DNA of 64,000 nucleotides from Curvibacter soli (GTDB taxonomy: Bacteria > Pseudomonadota > Gammaproteobacteria > Burkholderiales > Burkholderiaceae_C). Under the pieces are notes generated by a model. The model saw only the letters and a list, made by a program, of their open reading frames with translations, had not been told where the DNA came from and made no database searches. The stretch is from positions 4,745-68,744 of the forward strand of contig NZ_JARGEN010000002.1 in NCBI RefSeq assembly GCF_029211125.1, read 5' to 3'. This document shows positions 46,147 through 57,242 of the stretch, one piece after another (the stretch's first letter is position 1; each line of letters starts with the position of its first letter). Made by a program: the position numbers and the translations under genes.

Positions 46147-48354
46147 ATGGCATTTCGTCCCTCCGCGTGCAAGTTCCTGGCCGCCGCGCTGGCCACCGCC
46201 GCTTGTGCCGCCGCGCAGGCCCTGCCCGCGTTCGACGAGGTGCGGCGCGGCTTCCACCCGTCCGAAACCCTGGTGCTCTCGCGCGAAGGCGAGGTGATCC
46301 AGCGCCTGCGCACCGACGCCACGGTGCGCCGAGGGCAGTGGCTGGCGCTGGCCGACGTGTCACCCGCGCTGCGACAGGCGCTGGTGCAGAGCGAGGACCG
46401 GCGCTTCTACGCGCACAGCGGGGTGGATTGGCAGGCCGTCTCCGCCGCCGCCTGGGCCAACCTGTGGAACGAGAAGACGCGCGGCGCCTCCACCATCACC
46501 ATGCAACTCGCGGGCCTGCTCGACAGCGACTGGCGCGCCGGCTCGGGCGGACGCACGGTGGTACAGAAAGCCGGCCAGGCCGTGGCCGCGCAGGCGCTGG
46601 AGCGGCACTGGCGCAAGGACCAGATCCTGGAGGCATACCTCAACCTCGTGCCGTTCCGCGGCGAGGTGGTGGGCATCGACGCCCTCTCGCGCACGCTGTT
46701 CGGCAAGGCCGCGCACGGGCTGGACGCGCGCGAGGCCGCCGTGGCTGCGGCGCTGGTGCGCGCGCCCAATGCCGCGCCGACGACCGTGGCGCGGCGCGCC
46801 TGCGGCGTGTGGCGCGAAATGGAGCGCAACGCGCGCCTCGACTGCACGGGCCTGGACATGTTCGCCGCCGCCGCGCTGCGCCGCCGTGCCTTCGACGCGA
46901 GCGAAGGCATCGCGCCGCACTTGGCGCGCCAGTTGCTGCGCGCCGGCACGGCGCCGCCCGCCACCGTGCGCAGCACGGTGCGCGCGCCGCTGCAGCGCTT
47001 CGCGGTGCAGACGCTGCAGCAGCATCTGCGCGAGCTGCAGGGCCGGCACGTGGAGGACGGGGCGCTCGTGGTGCTGGACAACGCCACGGGCGAGGTGCTG
47101 GCCTGGGTCGGCTCATCGGGTCCGCTGAGCCGCGCGGGCGAAGTGGATGGCGTGCTGGCGCTGCGCCAGCCCGGCTCCACGCTCAAGCCTTTCTTGTACG
47201 CGCAAGCCATTGCCGAGCGCCGGCTGAGCGCCGCCTCGCTGGTCGATGACGCGCCCGAGCAGATCGCCACCGCCGGCGGCCTGTACATCCCGCAGAACTA
47301 CGACCGCAGCTTCAAGGGCTGGGTGTCGGCGCGCACGGCGCTGGCTGCATCGCTCAATGTGCCGGCGGTGCGCACGCTGGTCATGGTGTCGCCCGACGCC
47401 TTCTTCGCCCAGTTGCGCGCCCTGGGCCTGCCGCTGCGCGAATCGGGCGGCTACTACGGCTACAGCCTGGCGCTGGGCAGCGCCGAGGTGCCGCTGCTGG
47501 CGCTGGCCAACGCCTACCGGGCGCTGGCCAACGGCGGGCGCGCCGGCCCGGTGGCCTATGCCCCCGTGCCGCGCCCCGCATTCGTGCCCGCGCTGGATGC
47601 ACGCGCGGCCTTCGTGGTGGGCGACATCCTCGGCGACGCCAACGCCCGCGCCCGCACCTTCGGCAGCGACAGCGTGCTCGCCACGCGCTTCTGGAGCGCG
47701 GTGAAGACCGGCACCAGCAAGGACATGCGCGACAACTGGGCCGTGGGCTGGTCCGAGCGCTACACCGTGGGCGTATGGGTGGGCAACGCCAGCGGCGCGC
47801 CGATGTGGGACGTGAGCGGCACCGCGGGCGCGGCGCCCGTGTGGGCCGCGGTGATGGGCTTCCTGCATGCGCGCGAGCCCAGCCGCGCGCCCGCGCCGCC
47901 TGCGGGGCTGGTGCGCATGCCCACGCGCTTCGGTGCCGCGCCGGCTGGCGGCGGGCCCATCGAGGCGGCGCGCGAGGAATGGTTCCTCGCGGGCACGCAG
48001 CAGCCGCTTTTTGCTATTGATTCAGTAGCTGCCAGCGCAGGTATATCAAGCGCCGGGGGCCTAAAAGGCTTGAAGGAATCGCCGCCCGCGCGCATCACCG
48101 CGCCAGCGCCCGGCACCATCGTCGCGCTGGACCCGGACATACCGCCCGCCCGCCAGCGCCTGCGCTTCGCCGCCGAAGGGCCCGCCGACCTGCGCTGGCG
48201 CATGGACGGCAGGCCGTTCGGGCGCGGCCCGCGCGTGGACTGGCTGCCATGGCCGGGCCGGCACGCGGTGCAACTGGTGGATGCGCGCGGCGCGGTGCTC
48301 GACGAGCTGCGCATCGAGGTGCGCGGCGCCGCTGCCGTGCAGCCCCCGCCGTAG
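46147..48354 (+). CDS. pbpC: Penicillin-binding protein 1C
   Basis: 735-aa bifunctional class A-type PBP: signal sequence (FLAAALATAACAAAQALP), GT51 glycosyltransferase domain (about 45-220; catalytic Glu83 in QSEDRRFYAHSG; ASTITMQLAGLL), transpeptidase domain with S344-TLK, SLN and KTGTSKD (K520), and a C-terminal BiPBP_C domain (about 645-735). Residues about 622-640 (FAIDSVAASAGISSAGG), in the linker before BiPBP_C, are encoded by a short repeat copy. The alpha-2-macroglobulin gene that often accompanies pbpC is absent. The start is the ATG preceding the hydrophobic segment. Confidence 0.92.
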   Translation: MAFRPSACKFLAAALATAACAAAQALPAFDEVRRGFHPSETLVLSREGEVIQRLRTDATVRRGQWLALADVSPALRQALVQSEDRRFYAHSGVDWQAVSAAAWANLWNEKTRGASTITMQLAGLLDSDWRAGSGGRTVVQKAGQAVAAQALERHWRKDQILEAYLNLVPFRGEVVGIDALSRTLFGKAAHGLDAREAAVAAALVRAPNAAPTTVARRACGVWREMERNARLDCTGLDMFAAAALRRRAFDASEGIAPHLARQLLRAGTAPPATVRSTVRAPLQRFAVQTLQQHLRELQGRHVEDGALVVLDNATGEVLAWVGSSGPLSRAGEVDGVLALRQPGSTLKPFLYAQAIAERRLSAASLVDDAPEQIATAGGLYIPQNYDRSFKGWVSARTALAASLNVPAVRTLVMVSPDAFFAQLRALGLPLRESGGYYGYSLALGSAEVPLLALANAYRALANGGRAGPVAYAPVPRPAFVPALDARAAFVVGDILGDANARARTFGSDSVLATRFWSAVKTGTSKDMRDNWAVGWSERYTVGVWVGNASGAPMWDVSGTAGAAPVWAAVMGFLHAREPSRAPAPPAGLVRMPTRFGAAPAGGGPIEAAREEWFLAGTQQPLFAIDSVAASAGISSAGGLKGLKESPPARITAPAPGTIVALDPDIPPARQRLRFAAEGPADLRWRMDGRPFGRGPRVDWLPWPGRHAVQLVDARGAVLDELRIEVRGAAAVQPPP
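48012..48061. repeat. Short double-hairpin repeat, in-frame inside pbpC
   Basis: TGCTATTGATTCAGTAGCTG, then CCAGCGCAGGTATATCAAGC and GCCGGGGGCC: a full-length copy. Read on the plus strand in the pbpC frame it avoids its potential stops and encodes AIDSVAASAGISSAGGL. Confidence 0.8.
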
Positions 48355-48362
48355 CCGCGCTA

Positions 48363-48412
48363 TGCTATCGAAAAAAGAGCTGCCAGCGCAGGTAAATAAA
48401 GCGCTAGGGCCC
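48363..48412. repeat. Short double-hairpin repeat, intergenic copy after pbpC
   Basis: TGCTATCGAAAAAAGAGCTG, then CCAGCGCAGGTAAATAAAGC and GCTAGGGCC. It starts 9 bp after the pbpC stop and only about 300 bp from the copy inside pbpC, in the same orientation. Together they give the best consensus for the family. Confidence 0.8.
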
Positions 48413-48461
48413 TAAAACACCTGTAACCCATGGCGCCCGTGCGGCGCGAAGAACTGGCTGC

Positions 48462-49319
48462 ATGCGTACCCTCGCCCCCCTGCTGTTCGTCCTGATCTGG
48501 TCCACGGGCTTCCTCGTGGGGCGCGGCGTGGCACCACACGCCGATCCCTTCCTGTTCCTGATCGCGCGCTTCGGGCTGGTGGCCGCCTTCTTCGCGGCCG
48601 CAGCCTGCGCGGCGCGCGCGCCCTGGCCGCGCGGGGCGCGCCGCATCGGCTTGCACCTGCTGGCCGGCGCGCTGATGAGCGGGCTGTACGTAGGCCCGAG
48701 CTGGTGGGCGATGGCGCACGGCATGGCCGCGGGCGTGATGGCGCTGCTGGGCGCGCTGCAGCCGCTGTTCACCGCGCTGATCGCGGTGCTGGTGCTGGGC
48801 CAGCGCCTGCCGGCGCGCACCTGGTGGGCGCTGGCCGTGGGCTTCACCGGCGTGGCGCTGGTGATCGCCCCGCGCCTGGCGGCGCACGGCGCAGGCGCAC
48901 TCACGCCGGCCATCGTGGCGGCGGCGGTGGGCAGCATCCTGGCGCTCACGGTGGGTGCCATGGTGCAGAAGTCGCCGCTGGCGGCGGGCGACATCCGCAG
49001 CGCCAGCGCGGTGCAGAACCTGTCCGCCACGCTGGTGGTGGCGCTGATGGCGGTCACGCTGGGCACGGGGCACTGGGACCATTCGGTCACGCTCTGGGCC
49101 TCGCTGGCCTGGGCCGTGCTGGTACTCTCCATCGGCGGGGTCACGCTGCTGGTCTGGCTGATGCGCCATGGCGAGGCCACGCGCACTGCGGCGCTGGTGC
49201 TGGCCGTGCCGCCGCTGGCCGCCGCGCAGTCCTGGGCCATCCTGGGCGAAACGCTGACGCCGGTGCAACTGGCCGGCTTCGCGCTGGCCATCGGCGGCGT
49301 GGCGCTGGCGCGGCGCTGA
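48462..49319 (+). CDS. EamA/DMT-family exporter 3
   Basis: 285-aa membrane protein with the EamA opening [20 protein letters not shown] and ten hydrophobic segments in two halves. By family an exporter of small metabolites; substrate unknown. The downstream OsmC gene follows after 38 bp. Confidence 0.9.
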   Translation: MRTLAPLLFVLIWSTGFLVGRGVAPHADPFLFLIARFGLVAAFFAAAACAARAPWPRGARRIGLHLLAGALMSGLYVGPSWWAMAHGMAAGVMALLGALQPLFTALIAVLVLGQRLPARTWWALAVGFTGVALVIAPRLAAHGAGALTPAIVAAAVGSILALTVGAMVQKSPLAAGDIRSASAVQNLSATLVVALMAVTLGTGHWDHSVTLWASLAWAVLVLSIGGVTLLVWLMRHGEATRTAALVLAVPPLAAAQSWAILGETLTPVQLAGFALAIGGVALARR

Positions 49320-49357
49320 CGTATCCCCTGCCTTGCACAATCGAAGGAGCTTTTTTC

Positions 49358-49783
49358 ATGAGCAACGACACCACCATCCACGCCAGCAACCTCGGCGGCG
49401 GCTACACGGTACTGCTGACCGACGGCGCGGGCCATGCATGGACCGCCGACGAACCCGCCGCGCTCGGCGGCGCCAACGCGGGGCCGACACCCGTGCACAT
49501 GCTGCTGTCCAGCCTGGGCGCCTGCACGGCCATCACGCTGCGGATGTACGCCACGCGCAAGCAGTGGCCACTGGAGGGCGTGGAGGTTGCGCTGCGGATC
49601 AACCCGCAGGGCAAGCCAGCGGCGGGCAGCGACATCGAGCGCCGCATCACGCTGCGCGGCACGCTGGACGCCGCCCAGCGCGAGCGCCTGCTGCAGATCG
49701 CGGACGCCTGCCCGGTGCACAAGATCCTCACGGGCGAAGTGCGCATTGCCACGGCGCTGGGCGATGCCGCACCACGGCCATAA
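49358..49783 (+). CDS. OsmC-family peroxidase-like protein
   Basis: 141-aa OsmC/Ohr fold protein with the two conserved cysteines in [20 protein letters not shown] and [15 protein letters not shown], the thiol pair that reduces organic hydroperoxides. GAAGGAG lies 8 nt before the ATG. It is followed after 29 bp by an FMN-dependent hydroxy acid dehydrogenase gene, probably co-transcribed. Confidence 0.92.
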   Translation: MSNDTTIHASNLGGGYTVLLTDGAGHAWTADEPAALGGANAGPTPVHMLLSSLGACTAITLRMYATRKQWPLEGVEVALRINPQGKPAAGSDIERRITLRGTLDAAQRERLLQIADACPVHKILTGEVRIATALGDAAPRP

Positions 49784-49812
49784 TCGCGCGAACGACGGAG
49801 AACGAAGAAGAC

Positions 49813-50976
49813 ATGGGGGCCGACCTTTCCAAAATCACCTGCATCGAAGACCTGCGCCGCGTGGCGCGCCGCCGCGTGCCGCGCATGTTCTACGACTACG
49901 CCGACTCGGGCTCGTACACCGAGGGCACCTACCGCGCCAACGAGGCCGACTTCCAGAAGATCCTGCTGCGCCAGCGCGTGGCGGTGAACATGGAGGGCCG
50001 CAGCACCCGCACCACGCTGATCGGACAGGATGCGGCGATGCCCACGGCCATCGCGCCCACCGGCCTGACGGGCATGCAGCATGCCGACGGCGAGATACTG
50101 GGCGCGCGCGCTGCCAAGGCCTTCGGCATTCCGTTCACGCTCTCGACCATGAGCATCTGCTCCATCGAGGACGTGGCGGCGGGCACGGGCGGGCACCCGT
50201 TCTGGTTCCAGCTCTACGTGATGCGCGACCGCGATTTCATCGAGCGCCTGATAGACCGCGCCAAGGCAGCGGGCTGCTCGGCGCTGATGCTCACGCTCGA
50301 CCTGCAGATCCTGGGCCAGCGCCACAAGGACATCAAGAACGGCATGTCCGCCCCGCCCCGGCCCACGCTGGCCAACCTGCTCAACCTGGCGACCAAGCCC
50401 GCCTGGTGCTGGCACATGCTGGGCACGAGGCGGCGCACGTTCGGCAACATCGTGGGCCACGCCAAGGGCGTGGGCGACCTGTCTTCGCTCTCGTCGTGGA
50501 CGGCGGAGCAGTTCGACCCGCAGCTCAACTGGAACGACGTGGAATGGATCAAGAAGCGCTGGGGCGGCAAGCTGATCCTCAAGGGCATCATGGACGCCGA
50601 GGATGCGCGCCTGGCCGCCGGCAGCGGCGCCGACGCCTTCATCGTCAGCAACCATGGCGGGCGCCAGCTCGATGGCGCGCCATCCTCCATCGCCGCCCTG
50701 CCGGCCATCGCCGACGCCGTGGCCGGCTCGCCCATCGAGGTCTGGATGGACGGCGGCATCCGCAGCGGGCAGGACGTGCTGAAGGCCCGCGCCCTGGGCG
50801 CGCGCGGCACGCTGATAGGCCGCAGCTTCCTGTACGGCCTGGGCGCCTACGGCGAGGCCGGCGTGGCCTGCGCGCTGCGGATCATCCAGAAGGAGCTGGA
50901 CATCACCATGGCCTTCTGCGGCCACACCGACATCAATACCGTGGACAAGGGCGTGCTGCTGCCGGGCACGTACTGA
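49813..50976 (+). CDS. lldD: FMN-dependent alpha-hydroxy-acid dehydrogenase (LldD-like)
   Basis: 387-aa protein of the L-lactate dehydrogenase/glycolate oxidase family: RVPRMFYDYADSGSYTEGTY at the N-terminus, FMN-binding APTGLTGMQHADGE, WFQLYVMRDRDF, the catalytic histidine in VSNHGGRQLDGAPSS, and DGGIRSGQDVLKARALGA. It oxidises L-lactate or a related 2-hydroxy acid and feeds electrons to the quinone pool. It lies between the osmC-like gene and greB. Confidence 0.92.
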   Translation: MGADLSKITCIEDLRRVARRRVPRMFYDYADSGSYTEGTYRANEADFQKILLRQRVAVNMEGRSTRTTLIGQDAAMPTAIAPTGLTGMQHADGEILGARAAKAFGIPFTLSTMSICSIEDVAAGTGGHPFWFQLYVMRDRDFIERLIDRAKAAGCSALMLTLDLQILGQRHKDIKNGMSAPPRPTLANLLNLATKPAWCWHMLGTRRRTFGNIVGHAKGVGDLSSLSSWTAEQFDPQLNWNDVEWIKKRWGGKLILKGIMDAEDARLAAGSGADAFIVSNHGGRQLDGAPSSIAALPAIADAVAGSPIEVWMDGGIRSGQDVLKARALGARGTLIGRSFLYGLGAYGEAGVACALRIIQKELDITMAFCGHTDINTVDKGVLLPGTY

Positions 50977-50997
50977 GCCCGCGCGCACCGCAGAGGG

Positions 50998-51564
50998 ATG
51001 AACAAGGCATTCACGCGCGAAACCGATGCCGACGACGATGACGACGGCCCCGCCCTGCCGCCGCTGCCCGCGGGTGGCAAGAACTACGTCACGCCCCCGG
51101 GCTACGCGCGGCTGCGCACCGAGCTGCTGGAGCTGATCGACACCGAGCGGCCCAAGGTGGTCGATGTCGTGCACTGGGCCGCGAGCAACGGCGACCGGTC
51201 GGAAAACGGCGACTACCTGTACGGCAAGAAGCGGCTGCGCGAGATCGACCGCCGCATCCGCTTCCTGACCAAGCGGCTGGAGATCGCCGAGGTGGTGGAC
51301 CCGGCGGTGCACGCGGGCAGCGACCAGGTTTTCTTCGGCGCCACGGTCACCTACGCCGACGACCTGGGCAATGAGCGCACCATCACCATCATGGGCATCG
51401 ACGAGGCCGACAGCGCCCAGGGACAGGTGAGCTGGGTCGCGCCCGTGTCGCGCGCGCTGCTGAAGGCGCGCGTGGGCGATCTGGTGAAGCTCGCCACGCC
51501 AGCGGGAGTGCGGGAGCTGGAGGTGCTGCGGGTGGCCTACCCGACGCGCCAGCAGCCGGACTGA
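50998..51564 (+). CDS. greB: Transcript cleavage factor GreB
   Basis: 188-aa Gre factor that rescues backtracked RNA polymerase. An N-terminal coiled-coil hairpin carries the acidic tip (NGDRSENGDYLYGKKRLREI), and the C-terminal FKBP-like domain has TITIMGIDEADSAQGQVSWV, typical of GreB. There is an unusual acidic, Pro-rich extension before the coiled coil (TDADDDDDGPALPPLP). Convergent with spoT, 19 bp between stops. Confidence 0.94.
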   Translation: MNKAFTRETDADDDDDGPALPPLPAGGKNYVTPPGYARLRTELLELIDTERPKVVDVVHWAASNGDRSENGDYLYGKKRLREIDRRIRFLTKRLEIAEVVDPAVHAGSDQVFFGATVTYADDLGNERTITIMGIDEADSAQGQVSWVAPVSRALLKARVGDLVKLATPAGVRELEVLRVAYPTRQQPD

Positions 51565-51583
51565 CGGGCGCGCGGCACCACCC

Positions 51584-53860
<2,277 letters not shown>

Positions 53861-53902
53861 GGCCTCACTTTATCGCGCCCAAGGGGGTTTGGTTCGCGGG
53901 GC

Positions 53903-53928
53903 AAAAAAAAGCACCGCTGGGCGGTGCT
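53903..53928 (-). terminator. Rho-independent terminator after rpoZ
   Basis: Minus strand: AGCACCGC, 3-nt loop, GCGGTGCT, then eight T (stem arms 53921-53928 and 53910-53917, T-run 53903-53910). It lies 34 bp after the rpoZ stop and 43 bp before the spoT ATG, so spoT depends on read-through or on its own promoter in this very short space. Confidence 0.85.
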
Positions 53929-53961
53929 GTTTGGCGCAGGCTAATGTCCCGGCGGGCGGGT

Positions 53962-54165
53962 TCAGATCGGTACCTTCTTGAGCATTTCAAGACCGATCTT
54001 GCCTTGCGCGATCTCGCGCAGGGCGGTGACGCACGGTTTGTTCTTGCTCTCGATCTTCGCCGCATGGCCCTGGTTCAGCATGCGGGCGCGGTAGGTGGCC
54101 GCCAGCACGAGCTGGAAACGGTTCGGAATCTTTTCGAGACAGTCTTCGACGGTAATGCGGGCCAT
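53962..54165 (-). CDS. rpoZ: RNA polymerase omega subunit
   Basis: 67-aa omega subunit: [20 protein letters not shown], the conserved N-terminal helix, then [12 protein letters not shown] and [15 protein letters not shown]. It aids assembly of beta-prime into the core enzyme and is part of the ppGpp-binding site. AGGAG precedes the ATG. It lies 24 bp downstream of gmk. Confidence 0.97.
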   Translation of the reverse strand: MARITVEDCLEKIPNRFQLVLAATYRARMLNQGHAAKIESKNKPCVTALREIAQGKIGLEMLKKVPI

Positions 54166-54189
54166 GGGTGAATTTCTCCTGTGGCTTCT

Positions 54190-54810
54190 TCAAGCAATGT
54201 TGAGGGATCGGAATGTGTCGGCACGGGCGCGGCGCTGGGCCGCGAATTTGAGACGCTGGGCATGTACCACGGCTTTGAGATCGAAAAGCGCGCGCTCAAA
54301 TAACTCGTTGATTATAATGAAATCGAACTTGCAGGCCTGGGCCATTTCCTGCGCGGCATTCTTCAGGCGCAGCTCGATCACCTCGGGCGAATCCTCGCCA
54401 CGGCGCTCCAGGCGCGCCCGCAGCTCTTCCCAACTGGGCGGCAGGATGAAGATCAGGACGGCGTTGGAAAACGCCTCCTTGATCTGGATGGCGCCCTGGA
54501 AGTCGATTTCCAGGATCACGTCGGCGCCCTGGGCGATGCGCTCCTCGATGGCCTTCTTCGAGGTGCCGTAGCGCTGCCCATGCACATGGGCCCACTCGAC
54601 GAACGCGTGGTGTTCGACCATGGCGTCGAACTCCGCATCCGACACGAAATAGTATTCGCGTCCATGGTGCTCCTGCCCGCGCGGCGCGCGCGTGGTGTGC
54701 GAGATGGAGGGAAAGACGCGCGAATCGAGCTCCAGAAGCGCCTTGACCAGGCTGGATTTGCCGGCACCACTGGGAGCTGCGACGACGAAGAGATTTCCGG
54801 GATAGTCCAT
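54190..54810 (-). CDS. gmk: Guanylate kinase
   Basis: 206-aa enzyme phosphorylating GMP to GDP: P-loop [10 protein letters not shown] (12-21), the GMP-binding segment [33 protein letters not shown] and [20 protein letters not shown]. The ATG at 54810 is set by the conserved [19 protein letters not shown]. It heads gmk-rpoZ. yicC, its usual partner, is elsewhere. Confidence 0.97.
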   Translation of the reverse strand: MDYPGNLFVVAAPSGAGKSSLVKALLELDSRVFPSISHTTRAPRGQEHHGREYYFVSDAEFDAMVEHHAFVEWAHVHGQRYGTSKKAIEERIAQGADVILEIDFQGAIQIKEAFSNAVLIFILPPSWEELRARLERRGEDSPEVIELRLKNAAQEMAQACKFDFIIINELFERALFDLKAVVHAQRLKFAAQRRARADTFRSLNIA

Positions 54811-54942
54811 GGATGGGAAGACTCTCGTACAGGCCGGCTGCGCGACGCGCGCAAGCGCCGTTGCCTGGGCAGCAGAGTTTATCAGCGTGCCCGTGGTTTC
54901 CCGCGCATCGCATTCGCCCCGACCTGGAGCCACGGTAGCCAC

Positions 54943-54956
54943 CCGTCCATGGACGG
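54943..54956. promoter_or_regulatory. 14-bp perfect palindrome between ribD and gmk
   Basis: CCGTCCATGGACGG is a perfect palindrome (54943-54956), about 135 bp upstream of the gmk ATG and 20 bp beyond the ribD stop. It could bind a dimeric regulator or mark the end of the ribD transcript. No other evidence is available. Confidence 0.3.
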
Positions 54957-54976
54957 ACGGGAGGCGATGCGCGGAA

Positions 54977-56083
54977 TCAGAACACATCACGCCCCGCGAT
55001 GCGGGCGACGATGCGCACATCGCCACCCACCGCATCGACCGACTTGAACTGCAGCGGTACCGCATCGCCCAGCGCGGACAGCGGGCCGAACGCGGCCATG
55101 CCGCGCCCCTGGCCGATCAACCTGGGGGCCAGGTAGACCAGCAGTTCGTCCACCAAGCCATCGCGGACCAGGGAGCCGTTGAGCTTCTCGCCGGCCTCGA
55201 CGTGCAGTTCGTTGACTTCGCGCTGCGCCAGATCGCGCAGCATCGCGCGCAAATCCACCTTGCCGTCGGCCCCCGGCATATGCACCACCGTGGCGCCACG
55301 TTCGCGCAGCGCGGCTTCCTTGGCATCATTTCTGGCTGCAGCGTAGATGGTGATTGCGCGGCCAGCTATGAAAAGATGAGCATCGAGCGGCACCTGCAAG
55401 CGGCTGTCCACCAGCACCACGCCCGGCTGGCGCGGCGTATCGACCAGGCGCACGTCCAGGCGCGGGTTGTCCTCCAGCACCGTGCCGATGCCGGTCAGCA
55501 CGGCGCCAGCGCGCGCGCGCCACGCATGGCCGTCGCGCCGCGCAGCCGCGCCGGTAATCCACTGGCTCTGCCCGTCCGGCAGCGCGGTGCGGCCATCGAG
55601 CGACGCGGCCAGCTTCATCCGCACCCACGGCACGCCGCGCTGCATGCGGCTGAAAAAGCCGAGGTTCAGCTCGCGCGCCGCTTCCGCCCCCGGCCCGACC
55701 ACTACCTCGACCCCCGCGGCGCGCAGCCGCGCAAACCCCTGGCCCGCCACCAGCGGATTGGGATCGACCACGCACGCCACCACCCGGCCGATGCCCGCGG
55801 CAACCAGTGCATCGCAGCACGGCCCCGTGCGTCCGTGGTGCGCACAGGGCTCCAGCGTCACATACGCCGTCGCACCCGCCACCGAGCGGCCCTGGGCCGT
55901 CGCGTCGTGCAGCGCCACGATCTCTGCATGAGCTCCACCCGCGCGCTGCGTATGGCCCTGGCCGAGGACGGTGCCGTCCGGGGATACGATCACACAGCCG
56001 ACGCCGGGGTTCGGCGGCGCCAGCGGCAGCGCCTGGCGGGCCAGTGCCAACGCATGCGCCATGGGGGTATTCGGCAGAGACAT
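54977..56083 (-). CDS. ribD: Riboflavin biosynthesis deaminase/reductase RibD
   Basis: 368-aa bifunctional enzyme for the second and third steps of riboflavin synthesis. N-terminal cytidine-deaminase-like domain with zinc ligands HAE (H52, E54) and [12 protein letters not shown] (C80, C89); C-terminal DHFR-like reductase ([39 protein letters not shown]). The ATG at 56083 is chosen over a TTG two codons upstream. No FMN riboswitch is visible upstream. The segment near [16 protein letters not shown] shows a weak short-repeat resemblance. Confidence 0.95.
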   Translation of the reverse strand: MSLPNTPMAHALALARQALPLAPPNPGVGCVIVSPDGTVLGQGHTQRAGGAHAEIVALHDATAQGRSVAGATAYVTLEPCAHHGRTGPCCDALVAAGIGRVVACVVDPNPLVAGQGFARLRAAGVEVVVGPGAEAARELNLGFFSRMQRGVPWVRMKLAASLDGRTALPDGQSQWITGAAARRDGHAWRARAGAVLTGIGTVLEDNPRLDVRLVDTPRQPGVVLVDSRLQVPLDAHLFIAGRAITIYAAARNDAKEAALRERGATVVHMPGADGKVDLRAMLRDLAQREVNELHVEAGEKLNGSLVRDGLVDELLVYLAPRLIGQGRGMAAFGPLSALGDAVPLQFKSVDAVGGDVRIVARIAGRDVF

Positions 56084-56111
56084 GGGCAAATCAGGCGGTG
56101 GGCGGCAGGCA

Positions 56112-56690
56112 TTACCTGTCGGAAAATATTTCGATCATCATGGTGCTGGCAACGGCCACGCCCCCCGACAGTGCGGGGTTCATCAGCGTGTTGCCCATGT
56201 TCTCGAACGAAGCCATGATGCGCGGATCATGGGCGGCGTCCCCGAGGATTGTCCACCGCTCGACCTCACCCGTGGCGGAAATCCAGAGCCTGACCTGCAC
56301 GGAGCGGACCTCCATGGGCCACTGTTGGGCATCAACCGCCCAGTCGCCGACGAGTTCGGCAGCCTTGTCGCCGCCTGCCTGTTGCCCAGGCCGCAGGCCG
56401 GATGCAGAAGCGCCTTGCGCACCAGAGGGCACCTGCGCCCCATTGCCGTGGTGGTGCGCATCGGCATCCGCGTGCTCGCCTGGCGCCTCATGGCCCCCAC
56501 GCGCCAGCGCAGTCGGCTCCACCCAATAAACGCGAATGGCCTCGCCCCGCGCCTCCCCCACAGCCGGACCCGCATGCGCTGCGGACGGAGAGTGCAAAGG
56601 CACCGGCTGCCCCAGCCGCCAGAGTCCCAGCGCCGCCAGCGCATGCAGCGCGAGCGATGCCGCGCCGCACAGCCACCATCCGCTTTTCAC
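56112..56690 (-). CDS. Membrane-anchored protein with TonB-C-like tail (unknown)
   Basis: 192-aa protein not recognised with certainty. It has an N-terminal hydrophobic anchor (GWWLCGAASLALHALAALGL), a His/Gly/Pro-rich low-complexity linker (HADADAHHHGNGAQVPSGAQ) and a C-terminal domain (about 115-192) with VRLWISATGEVERWTILGDA followed by a predicted helix and strand, resembling the C-terminal fold of TonB. It lies directly downstream of the pilE gene (24 bp), at the end of the minor pilin cluster. It may be an energy-transducer-like or pilus-associated envelope protein. Confidence 0.65.
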   Translation of the reverse strand: MKSGWWLCGAASLALHALAALGLWRLGQPVPLHSPSAAHAGPAVGEARGEAIRVYWVEPTALARGGHEAPGEHADADAHHHGNGAQVPSGAQGASASGLRPGQQAGGDKAAELVGDWAVDAQQWPMEVRSVQVRLWISATGEVERWTILGDAAHDPRIMASFENMGNTLMNPALSGGVAVASTMMIEIFSDR

Positions 56691-56714
56691 CGCGCGAAGG
56701 CCAGCCGCCGCCAG

Positions 56715-57242
56715 CTACTTCCAGCAATATTCCCTGGCCGCAGCCTCGTCGGCGAAGCTGGAAGCATAGTTTTCAAGCTTCTTGCGGCCCAGGTTGTCGA
56801 TGGAATAGTCACCGCACTTGTCGCTCGCCATCACCGTGCCCGTGGCGCGGGTGGCCTTGATGGTGTAGGTGGTGGCTCCCGCCGTCACTGCGATGTTGTA
56901 GAGCGCCGCGCCGTCCGTCGGCGACTTCGAGAACCGGCCCGCAAACTGCGTCGCGTCCGTCACCGCCGTGCCGGCGCTGTTCTGGTCGTAGCGATAGTTC
57001 TCCGTATAGAACCGCTCCATCCACTGCTGGCCCGCCATCAGCACGGTGCGCATGTCGGCGCGGCGCCCCTTGGCGATCTGCTCGTTGTAGGACGGGTAGG
57101 CAATCGCCGCCAGAATGCCGACGATGGCGACGGTGATCATCAGTTCGATCAGCGTGAAGCCCCGGCAGCCCCGCGCGCCCGCACCGCCGTACACCCCGCC
57201 GCTGCGCATGGGGCTTTGCATGAAGATCCGTGCACCACTCAT
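56715..57242 (-). CDS. pilE: Type IV minor pilin PilE
   Basis: 175-aa type IV prepilin-like protein with the PilD cleavage motif [20 protein letters not shown] (G28/F29) and hydrophobic N-helix, then a globular part with C142 and C173 for a likely disulfide ([21 protein letters not shown]). The leader is long (28 aa); the ATG at 57242 is chosen because it overlaps the pilY1 stop (ATGA). Gene order pilV-W-X-Y1-E matches the minor pilin clusters of Pseudomonas and Burkholderiales. Confidence 0.92.
   Translation of the reverse strand: MSGARIFMQSPMRSGGVYGGAGARGCRGFTLIELMITVAIVGILAAIAYPSYNEQIAKGRRADMRTVLMAGQQWMERFYTENYRYDQNSAGTAVTDATQFAGRFSKSPTDGAALYNIAVTAGATTYTIKATRATGTVMASDKCGDYSIDNLGRKKLENYASSFADEAAAREYCWK

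Noticed and set aside
56084-56111. FMN riboswitch ahead of ribD (also looked for ahead of ribF)
   Set aside because: The gaps are too short or lack the conserved RFN-element segments.
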